Positions 1 through 5,332 of a stretch of DNA of 11,615 nucleotides are shown here, piece by piece (the stretch's first letter is position 1; every line of letters begins with the position of its first letter). The stretch comes from Desulfobacteraceae bacterium. GTDB taxonomy: Bacteria; Desulfobacterota; Desulfobacteria; Desulfobacterales; Desulfobacteraceae. The notes beneath the pieces are model-generated. The model was not told where the DNA came from and did not search any database. It saw only the letters and a list, made by a program, of their open reading frames with translations. Position numbers and translations under genes: made by a program. The DNA lies in the NCBI GenBank assembly GCA_022712835.1, contig JAFLJU010000649.1, positions 1 through 11,615 of the forward strand, given 5' to 3'.

Positions 1-1
1 C

Positions 2-253
2 CTATTCAAAATCATCTAAATTCAGGTTATCAAGATCCGATAAATCCATATCCTTGAGCAAATCATCTTCATCGGGAATAATATCATCATTGATAATATA
101 AGGCTTTTTTTTCTTTTGGACTAAAGTATCATCAGTGGTATTTTCCTTATGGGAACGGTTTAAGAAGGATAACGAACCAAGATAGATGAAATAAATAAGT
201 CCCACCGCATTGAAAAGAAGAATAAGAAATCCAAAAATATTTTTTGCTAGCAT
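2..253 (-). CDS. Small single-pass membrane protein with acidic tail
   Basis: The 83-aa protein is complete: its TAG stop lies just inside the window edge. Residues about 5-29 form one hydrophobic segment (FGFLILLFNAVGLIYFIYLG). A basic patch with a KKKK run follows at about residues 47-50. The last 30 residues are strongly acidic, rich in Asp, Leu and Asn (DEDDLLKDMDLSDLDNLNL). The likely topology is an N-terminal membrane anchor with a short soluble tail that could dock a partner protein. I do not recognise a family and assign no function. AGGAA lies only 3 nt before the ATG, which is close but usable. The gene is divergent from djlA, and its predicted promoter overlaps the djlA promoter. 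It could belong to an operon continuing to the left, outside the window. I am fairly sure it is a gene because of its composition, RBS and promoter. Confidence 0.65.
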   Translation of the reverse strand: MLAKNIFGFLILLFNAVGLIYFIYLGSLSFLNRSHKENTTDDTLVQKKKKPYIINDDIIPDEDDLLKDMDLSDLDNLNLDDFE

Positions 254-279
254 ATGTTCCTAATTTTTTTCTAATTTAT

Positions 280-308
280 TTGACGCATAAAGCATTAGTG
301 TTTATATA
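280..308 (+). promoter_or_regulatory. Predicted sigma70 promoter of djlA
   Basis: TTGACG (280-285) and TATATA (303-308) are separated by 17 nt. The start site would fall near 315, giving a leader of about 40 nt before the ATG at 355. A TATAAT at 307-312 is also present, but its spacing (21 nt) is too long. Confidence 0.45.
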
Positions 309-329
309 TAATCTCTGAAAATGATACAA
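301..329 (-). promoter_or_regulatory. Predicted sigma70 promoter of the small membrane protein gene
   Basis: On the minus strand, TTGTAT (329-324) and TATAAA (306-301) are separated by 17 nt and lie about 50 nt upstream of the ATG at 253. The -10 overlaps the -10 of the opposing djlA promoter, so the two promoters probably compete. This is prediction from consensus match only. Confidence 0.4.
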
Positions 330-341
330 GTATTTTTATTT

Positions 342-348
342 GGAAGGA
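342..348 (+). promoter_or_regulatory. Ribosome binding site that fixes the djlA start
   Basis: GGAAGGA lies 6 nt before the ATG at 355. The in-frame TTG at 340 overlaps this site and has no RBS of its own, so the ATG is the better start. Confidence 0.7.
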
Positions 349-354
349 TTAATA

Positions 355-1119
355 ATGAGTTGGTTAGGAAAGATGATTGGTGGAACCATCGGGTTTGCAT
401 TGGGAGGCCCCTTGGGGGCAGTGGCAGGGGCTGCGTTCGGACATACCTTTGTGGACAAGAGAGAAGAGGTCTATCTTAAATCCATACCATGTGGTCAGGG
501 GGCGTTGTCCTCCAATGAAGAAGCCCAGTTGATATTTTTTACAGCGGCTTTTTCGATGCTGGCAAAGATCTGCAAAGCAGATGGACAAATTTCTGAACGA
601 GAGATCCAGGCAGTTGAAGCGTTTATGGTCCGGGATCTTCAATTGGATCGGGAAGGTCAGGAAACTGCTAAACGCATATTTCGCCAGGCAGTTGATTCAC
701 CCGAGGAATTTTCGGCATTTGCCCGTCAGTTCTATCTGGTTTTCAGGGCCCAACCTCATATCATTGAGTTGATGGTGGATGTTCTGTTGCGGGTATCCAC
801 AGCGGACGGTCATATATCAACCGAAGAAGAGGTTATGCTTTTGTCTGCTGCGCGTATTTTTAAGGTTTCCGATACCGATTATTCCCGGTTGAAATCCAAA
901 TATGTGCGGGTGACAAATAAATACTATGCAACGCTAAAATGTGATGAGACGGCATCCAATGAAGAGATCAAAAAACAATACAGAATGTTGGTAACGGAAT
1001 TTCATCCCGATAAGATTGAAGCCAAAGGGCTTCCCGAAGAATTTATCAAGTTTGCCAATGATAAGTTCAGGGAAATCCAGGAAGCCTATGAGCATATTAA
1101 AAAGGAAAGAGGCCTATAA
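355..1119 (+). CDS. djlA: DjlA-like membrane-anchored J-domain co-chaperone (TerB + DnaJ)
   Basis: The 254-aa protein should stimulate the ATPase of DnaK at the inner membrane, as DjlA does. The N-terminus (residues 5-30) is a glycine-zipper-like hydrophobic segment (GGTIGFALGGPLGAVAG), comparable to the single TM anchor of DjlA. Residues about 55-178 match the TerB/DjlA-type helical domain, with two internal KADGQIS and TADGHIS repeats whose Asp residues are the usual conserved acidic sites of that domain. Residues about 189-254 are a C-terminal J domain, with YYATLKC at its start and the diagnostic HPD at 217-219, which contacts DnaK. The length is close to E. coli DjlA (about 270 aa). The start at 355 is chosen for its RBS. 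The stop codon lies in the left arm of a hairpin. The gene is monocistronic and converges on the ferredoxin/tRNA-modification cluster. Family assignment is firm; the client is unknown. Confidence 0.88.
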   Translation: MSWLGKMIGGTIGFALGGPLGAVAGAAFGHTFVDKREEVYLKSIPCGQGALSSNEEAQLIFFTAAFSMLAKICKADGQISEREIQAVEAFMVRDLQLDREGQETAKRIFRQAVDSPEEFSAFARQFYLVFRAQPHIIELMVDVLLRVSTADGHISTEEEVMLLSAARIFKVSDTDYSRLKSKYVRVTNKYYATLKCDETASNEEIKKQYRMLVTEFHPDKIEAKGLPEEFIKFANDKFREIQEAYEHIKKERGL

Positions 1120-1142
1120 CCCAAAGGTCATAGGCCTCTTTC
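1105..1142. terminator. Hairpin at the djlA 3' end
   Basis: A perfect 13-bp inverted repeat, GAAAGAGGCCTAT (1105-1117) and ATAGGCCTCTTTC (1130-1142), encloses a 12-nt loop. The left arm includes the last codons and stop of djlA. Read on the minus strand it is followed by a U-rich stretch (CCTTTTTAAT), so it could also stop readthrough from the convergent cluster. On the plus strand the T-tract is short. Confidence 0.6.
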
Positions 1143-1163
1143 AGAACCCAAAATACTCAAGCT

Positions 1164-1199
1164 AAAAAAGGGCACTTCAATTTAGAAGAGCCCTTTTTC
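1164..1199. terminator. Bidirectional rho-independent terminator between convergent genes
   Basis: AAAAAGGGC (1165-1173) pairs with GCCCTTTTT (1190-1198). After an A-A mismatch, CTTC (1175-1178) pairs with GAAG (1185-1188) around an AATTTA loop. T-runs follow on both strands. The right arm covers the stop of the minus-strand ferredoxin gene, so the hairpin ends both that cluster and djlA. Confidence 0.75.
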
Positions 1200-2246
1200 T
1201 TTTGCCATATTCATATAGGTGTCAACAATTGTTTGGGGCGGATCCCACCTTTCTGTGTCTTCCTTGGCCTTAAGGGCCAGGGCATCAAATTCACATACGG
1301 TCACACATAATCCACAGCCGATACATCGATCATTGTTTACCTTTGCCACAATATCGCTGGTATCCATGGTTATGGCATCCATGGGGCAGATCTCTTCACA
1401 GGCCTGACAGCCGGTGCAATTTTCTGCATCAACAATGGCCTGGTAATTGGAATTGACAATTTTGGCAGGGGCGTCTGTTTTTTTGATGTTGCTTAAAATC
1501 TGGCAGCAACATGAACAGCAAAGGCAGATATTAACCGGTTTTACGGAGTTTGAGGGTTGGGGTACCAATCCTTGCTTAACGCCTTTTCTTACAATCTCAA
1601 TGGCCTCTTCCTGGGTAATGGTCCGTCCGATGCCCCGGCTCTCATAAACATAAGCCCCTCCTCCAAAAACCAGACAGGCTTCTTCCGTTTTATCACACCC
1701 CTTGCCCACCATGGTATGTTCTTTTCGGCAGATACAGGGGGCGACCAGAATTTTGGACTGGGTTTTAATCAATGTTTCAAGGCTTTCATGATCCATTATA
1801 TTCAGCTCGGTGGTAACCGATTTTGTAACAGGAACCACCCGTAATTGCTGGGTTTTGGTTTGATTAAGGGTTTCCATTAAATGGGGGACATATTCGTTGA
1901 AATCTTTTATTAATTCCGGGGTCAGACGATTGACTTGATATTCCCAGATTCCCACCACAAACTGGGCAAGCATGAAATAATCAAGGCCGCCTCTGTTAAC
2001 GTGGACAATCAGTCCTTTTACGCCCATTTCCTTGAGGAGGGGTAAAATTGTTTCTGGGTCTTTATTGGCCCGAAGGGCTATGGTCTCAACCGATTCGGGC
2101 ATCATGACCAGGGACAAGTCTAACTCGGCTTCTTCCGGGGAAAACAAGCGTTTTAAGATTCTCAGTTCAACTCCCGATTCAGTTTCAGGATATCCACCCG
2201 GTGTGTTATCAAGATGGATGGCAAGTTTTTTGTATACAGCTTCCAT
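1182..2246 (-). CDS. Cysteine-rich 4Fe-4S dicluster protein with extra Cys motifs
   Basis: The 354-aa protein is probably a cytoplasmic electron-transfer or Fe-S scaffold protein. Residues 1-105 resemble the helical, winged-helix-like region seen in such proteins (RILKRLFSPEEAELDLSL), with no signal peptide. The middle has CICR (C171, C173), C184 and C191. An unusual CLCCSCCC run (241-248, six Cys in eight residues) follows. The C-terminus is a classical 2[4Fe-4S] ferredoxin: C277/C280/C283/C287 (CTGCQACEEICP) and C308/C311/C314/C318 (CIGCGLCVTVCE). The second motif ends in Glu instead of Pro. The extra Cys sets could hold a third metal centre, but this is inference. It is last in the cluster, 27 nt after mtaB, with GGAG 10 nt before its ATG. 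The ferredoxin part is certain; the reaction and partner are unknown. It could serve MtaB or MnmA, or be an unrelated passenger. Confidence 0.85.
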   Translation of the reverse strand: MEAVYKKLAIHLDNTPGGYPETESGVELRILKRLFSPEEAELDLSLVMMPESVETIALRANKDPETILPLLKEMGVKGLIVHVNRGGLDYFMLAQFVVGIWEYQVNRLTPELIKDFNEYVPHLMETLNQTKTQQLRVVPVTKSVTTELNIMDHESLETLIKTQSKILVAPCICRKEHTMVGKGCDKTEEACLVFGGGAYVYESRGIGRTITQEEAIEIVRKGVKQGLVPQPSNSVKPVNICLCCSCCCQILSNIKKTDAPAKIVNSNYQAIVDAENCTGCQACEEICPMDAITMDTSDIVAKVNNDRCIGCGLCVTVCEFDALALKAKEDTERWDPPQTIVDTYMNMAKEKGLF

Positions 2247-2273
2247 GGTTGCAAATCTCCGATATCGTTGGTG

Positions 2274-3668
2274 TTAATCAATCACATGACCCATTAGGTC
2301 CGCGCCACTTTCCCATTGATCAAACTTAAGATCAACTAATTTTCCCTTGAGGGCCTCATCGTTTTTCAATGAAATTGTTAAATAATTAGAGGTTACTGCC
2401 TTGAGGAAACCCGATTGTCGGTCTTGAGTTTTTTGAACAAGGCCTTGAAGTATTTTTCCCTGGTTGGCAAGGATGAAAGCCGTTCGTTTTTCCTGGTCTA
2501 ACTTGCGCATCCTGGCACATCTTTCTTTGATGACCTCTGACGGTACTTTTTCCTGGAAATTATAGGCCGGCGTACCTTTCCTGGCGGAAAATGGAAAAAC
2601 ATGAAGATAGGATATGGGCAGTTTTTTAATGAGGGAATAGGTATTTTCAAATTGTTTGTCTGTCTCCGAAGGGAACCCGATAATGGTATCCACCCCGATG
2701 CCGCCTAAAGGTAGTTTTTCATGGATTTTTAAAATAACGTCTTCAAAAAATGAGACGGAATAGGGCCTTTTCATTTTTTTCAAAATTTCATCATCTCCCG
2801 ATTGCAAGGGGATGTGAAAATGATCGCATAGAATATGGCCGTGAGCTGCCAGATTGATCAGTGCGTCGGATATTTCCGTGGGCTCAATGGAAGATATCCG
2901 GACTCTGCCTACTGATTTTTGTTTGTCCATGGTTTCAATCAGCTTGAGCAAAGAGGTGGGAGGGGTCAGATCAAGCCCGTACATGCCGGTGTGGATACCG
3001 GTGACAATCACTTCCTTGAATCCGGATTGGACGAGACCTTCCAAATGGTTGAAAACCTCTGATTCAGGCATGCTAACAGAAGATCCCCGGGCATAGGGAA
3101 CGATGCAATAGGTGCAAAAGGCATTGCACCCGTCCTGGATTTTCAAGTAGGCCCGGCTCATACTTCCCTTTACCGGCTTATCAAATGAAAGAAATCTATT
3201 TTTTTTGCCATGGTCTGGCGGTTTGAACACAAAAGGGGAGGGGGGCAAGATAGAAAGGCCCATGTTTTTATCGCTGGTCTCAACATTGGCATGAACATTG
3301 GTACGGTCATGGGGCTGGCCAGAAATCAGCTCGGCGACCAGCTCAGCGATCAAGGTTTTATCCTTGTGGCAGACAATATGGTCGATGTTGTCAATCTTTG
3401 AAATTTGATCCCGGTCGGTCTGGGCGTGGCAACCGGTGACAATTATTTTGGAGTTTGGGTTGTCCCTGATGATTTTTCGAATGGCCTGCCTGGACTGCAT
3501 GCCTGCCTTTGATGTTACCGCACAGGTGTTGATGATGCAATAGTCTGCCGTGGATTTTTTATCTCCCCTGATCAACCCCTTTTCTTCAAGGCAGGATGCG
3601 ATACCGTCGGACTCATATTGATTGACCTTACATCCCAGTGTTTCAATATAAAATGTTTGTTTTTTCAT
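2274..3668 (-). CDS. mtaB: tRNA t6A37 methylthiotransferase MtaB
   Basis: The 464-aa radical-SAM enzyme converts N6-threonylcarbamoyladenosine at position 37 of ANN-decoding tRNAs into its 2-methylthio form (ms2t6A), using SAM and a sulfur source. The N-terminal methylthiotransferase domain has the three cluster Cys: C13 in the MtaB-type ETLGCKVNQYES, C49 in NTCAVT and C80 in VTGCHA. The radical-SAM motif is C181-x3-C185-x2-C188 (CNAFCTYC), followed by IVPYARG. Conserved HIPLQSG and VDTIIGFP follow. The last 65 residues fit a TRAM RNA-binding domain. The TLGCKVNQYES signature and length point to MtaB rather than MiaB or RimO. Residues about 117-170 are a longer, less conserved linker. The start codon overlaps the mnmA stop (ATGA), so translation is probably coupled. 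Two [4Fe-4S] clusters are expected from the family. Assignment is firm. Confidence 0.93.
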   Translation of the reverse strand: MKKQTFYIETLGCKVNQYESDGIASCLEEKGLIRGDKKSTADYCIINTCAVTSKAGMQSRQAIRKIIRDNPNSKIIVTGCHAQTDRDQISKIDNIDHIVCHKDKTLIAELVAELISGQPHDRTNVHANVETSDKNMGLSILPPSPFVFKPPDHGKKNRFLSFDKPVKGSMSRAYLKIQDGCNAFCTYCIVPYARGSSVSMPESEVFNHLEGLVQSGFKEVIVTGIHTGMYGLDLTPPTSLLKLIETMDKQKSVGRVRISSIEPTEISDALINLAAHGHILCDHFHIPLQSGDDEILKKMKRPYSVSFFEDVILKIHEKLPLGGIGVDTIIGFPSETDKQFENTYSLIKKLPISYLHVFPFSARKGTPAYNFQEKVPSEVIKERCARMRKLDQEKRTAFILANQGKILQGLVQKTQDRQSGFLKAVTSNYLTISLKNDEALKGKLVDLKFDQWESGADLMGHVID

Positions 3669-4738
3669 TGGATAATACCTGCGCCAAGAACTCTGTTTCC
3701 TTCATAAAAAACCGCTGCCTGTCCAGGGGTGATGGCAAGTTGTGGGTCATCAAAGGTGACCTGCCCTGTGCTGCCATTTCGTAACAGATGGGAGGTAGCG
3801 CCTTTGTGGCTGTATCGAATTTTGGTTGTCATGGTTGATTTTTCTTGGGTGTCAGAATAATTCCAAATAATATTTTCCACCTGCATTTTTGATTGTGCCA
3901 GATCCTGTTTGAAACAGACCACCAGAGTATTTGTGGCAAGGTCAATGTGTCGGACATAATAGGGTTGGGATGCCGGACAGTTCAGCCCACGTCTCTGGCC
4001 GATGGTAAAGGCATGAAGGCCCTGGTGGGACCCCACTATTTTTCCATGAATATCTTTTATGGGACCTGATTTTGGGATAATTCCATTTTTTTTAATAATA
4101 AACTGGGAAAACCCGGTATCCTGGATAAAACAGATATCCTGGCTTTCACCCGGTGTTGTTGGGATTAGATGGTTTTCTTTGGCCAATTCTTTTACCCTGA
4201 CTTTGGTATATCCTGCCAGGGGGAGAATGATTTTTTCCAATTGAGAAGATTCAAGCAAGGATAGAAAATAGGACTGGTCCTTTGTGAGGTCAGTTGCTTT
4301 TTCAAGCCAGCTGTTTGAAATCTCCGTGTTTGAAATATCAGTGTTTGAAATATATCTGTCTGGAAAGGACAAGGGATTGACAATGGTGGCATAATGACCC
4401 GTGGCAAGTGCATCGGCGCCCATTTCCATAGCTTTTTCCAGCAGGGCGCCGAACTTTATTTGCTGGTTACAGATCACACAGGGATTTGGGGTTTTTCCTG
4501 CAAGGTAGGTGGATATAAAATATTGCACCACCTTTTCTTCAAATACAGAAGAAAGGTTAATTGAATGAACGGGAAATCCCAACTGATTTTCAAGGGCCTT
4601 TACATCGGTGGGGGTGATTTCATACCCCGTGGTAAAGTGAATGCCAAATACATTTTTATAGGCTTTTTTAATTAAGAATCCTGAAACAAGGGAATCCACT
4701 CCGCCGCTTAGGGCTATGGCCACTACAGGAGATGACAT
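3665..4738 (-). CDS. mnmA: tRNA-uridine 2-sulfurtransferase MnmA (CxxC + C type)
   Basis: The 357-aa enzyme adenylates and thiolates U34 of tRNA Lys, Glu and Gln (s2U34). The ATP-binding PP-loop is SGGVDS (11-16). Other family marks are ATGHYA, KDQSYFL (153-159) and IGQRRGL (246-252), and a C-terminal beta-barrel. The catalytic region reads TPNPCVICN: C87 and C90, with C203 in DICFIQD. Well-known MnmA proteins such as E. coli have Asp (Asp99) where C87 stands, so this protein carries the C-x2-C plus C pattern of Fe-S-dependent tRNA thiolases. A 15-nt tandem repeat encodes ISNTDISNTEISNS (130-143) between ATGHYA and KDQSYFL. I chose the start at 4738, where the A of the stop of the preceding ferredoxin gene begins the ATG (TAATG). 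An upstream in-frame start at 4822 lies wholly inside that gene and would add 28 residues not typical of MnmA. The mtaB start overlaps its stop. Confidence 0.94.
   Translation of the reverse strand: MSSPVVAIALSGGVDSLVSGFLIKKAYKNVFGIHFTTGYEITPTDVKALENQLGFPVHSINLSSVFEEKVVQYFISTYLAGKTPNPCVICNQQIKFGALLEKAMEMGADALATGHYATIVNPLSFPDRYISNTDISNTEISNSWLEKATDLTKDQSYFLSLLESSQLEKIILPLAGYTKVRVKELAKENHLIPTTPGESQDICFIQDTGFSQFIIKKNGIIPKSGPIKDIHGKIVGSHQGLHAFTIGQRRGLNCPASQPYYVRHIDLATNTLVVCFKQDLAQSKMQVENIIWNYSDTQEKSTMTTKIRYSHKGATSHLLRNGSTGQVTFDDPQLAITPGQAAVFYEGNRVLGAGIIQ
4310..4354 (-). repeat. 15-nt tandem repeat inside mnmA
   Basis: The core GTTTGAAAT occurs at 4313-4321, 4328-4336 and 4343-4351, an exact 15-nt period with slightly diverged spacers. 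It is in frame and encodes three ISNT/ISNS-type units (residues 130-143), so a gain or loss of one unit would keep the reading frame. Confidence 0.8.
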
Positions 4739-5169
4739 TAGACGACTTCTTCTGTCACTTTGCTGAACATCCCCATGGCCCGGGTTGGGCAGGTCAGAAT
4801 ACATAGTTCGCAAACACTGCATTTTTCCTTGTTAAAGAGCACTTCCATTTCAGGGCGTTTGATATGCAAGGCCTCGGTGGGGCAAACGGCGGTACAGGCC
4901 CCGCAATGGGTACAGATTTCCTCATCCTTGAAGATCTGGTGTTCTGGGTTTGAAATCGTAACCCCATGGTCTTTTAAATACTTCACCCCTTTATTAAACC
5001 CGGACCGGTTGGCCGATGAAATTTCCAGAACCATGAATCCTTCCTTTCGGTTGGAAATCCGGGCACTCAAAATATTAAACATTAAATCAAATTTTTTGGT
5101 TAACTGACAGACCAATGCCTTCTGGGCAACTTCGGATGGGAAATGTAAAATAACTATTTTGCTATACAA
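4738..5169 (-). CDS. NIL-domain 2[4Fe-4S] ferredoxin next to mnmA
   Basis: The 143-aa protein joins an N-terminal NIL domain (about 1-76; IVILHFPSEV, NILSARIS, VLEI, YLKDHGV) to a bacterial-type di-cluster ferredoxin. The clusters are C86/C89/C92/C96 (CTHCGACTAVCP) and C117/C120/C123/C127 (CSVCELCILTCP). NIL domains occur in methionine-uptake ATPases as ligand sensors. In anaerobes, NIL-ferredoxins are linked to sulfur insertion during homocysteine synthesis. Here the protein opens the mnmA-mtaB cluster, and its stop shares a base with the mnmA ATG, so a role in electron or sulfur supply to tRNA thiolation is likely but inferred. The start is TTG at 5169, preceded by GGAGGAA. The longer ATG version from 5229 lacks an RBS and would add 20 residues with no NIL similarity. 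There is no signal peptide, so it is cytoplasmic. Confidence 0.88.
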   Translation of the reverse strand: MYSKIVILHFPSEVAQKALVCQLTKKFDLMFNILSARISNRKEGFMVLEISSANRSGFNKGVKYLKDHGVTISNPEHQIFKDEEICTHCGACTAVCPTEALHIKRPEMEVLFNKEKCSVCELCILTCPTRAMGMFSKVTEEVV

Positions 5170-5174
5170 TGAAA

Positions 5175-5181
5175 TTCCTCC
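5175..5181 (-). promoter_or_regulatory. Ribosome binding site that fixes a TTG start
   Basis: GGAGGAA lies 5 nt before the TTG at 5169 on the minus strand. It is a near-perfect Shine-Dalgarno sequence and decides the start of the NIL-ferredoxin against the upstream ATG at 5229. Confidence 0.7.
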
Positions 5182-5211
5182 GTTTTTAACGCACCTTAAA
5201 TTTAAATCTCT

Positions 5212-5239
5212 TTGACAAAAGATTAACATTAAGTATTAT
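5212..5239 (+). promoter_or_regulatory. Predicted sigma70 promoter of the acyltransferase-hydrolase gene
   Basis: TTGACA (5212-5217) and TATTAT (5234-5239) are spaced by 16 nt. A TATAAT at 5237-5242 gives 19 nt spacing. The leader to the ATG at 5333 is about 85 nt. The -10 lies in the spacer of the opposing promoter, so the two directions may exclude each other. Confidence 0.45.
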
Positions 5240-5253
5240 AATTTACAGGTCAA
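5226..5253 (-). promoter_or_regulatory. Possible promoter of the ferredoxin-mnmA-mtaB cluster
   Basis: On the minus strand, TTGACC (5253-5248) and TAATGT (5231-5226) are spaced by 16 nt. The -35 match is good and the -10 is weak. It interleaves with the opposing acyltransferase promoter. An alternative, TTGTTT with TATAAG at 17 nt, lies further upstream. Confidence 0.3.
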
Positions 5254-5332
5254 GTATATTACCATTACCAAATATATTATCCTTATATCTTAAACCAGAT
5301 GGATAAACAATCTTGTTTTAAAGGTCTGACCC

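Noticed and set aside
364..642. 92-aa minus-strand frame opposite djlA
   Set aside because: It lies wholly inside the clear djlA coding frame, shows no motif and has no promoter or RBS.
4739..4822. Longer N-terminus of MnmA
   Set aside because: The extra 28 residues overlap the ferredoxin gene and do not resemble MnmA; the TAATG start gives the normal N-terminus.
5170..5229. Upstream ATG for the NIL-ferredoxin
   Set aside because: No RBS precedes it, the added residues do not belong to a NIL domain, and GGAGGAA sits before the TTG at 5169.
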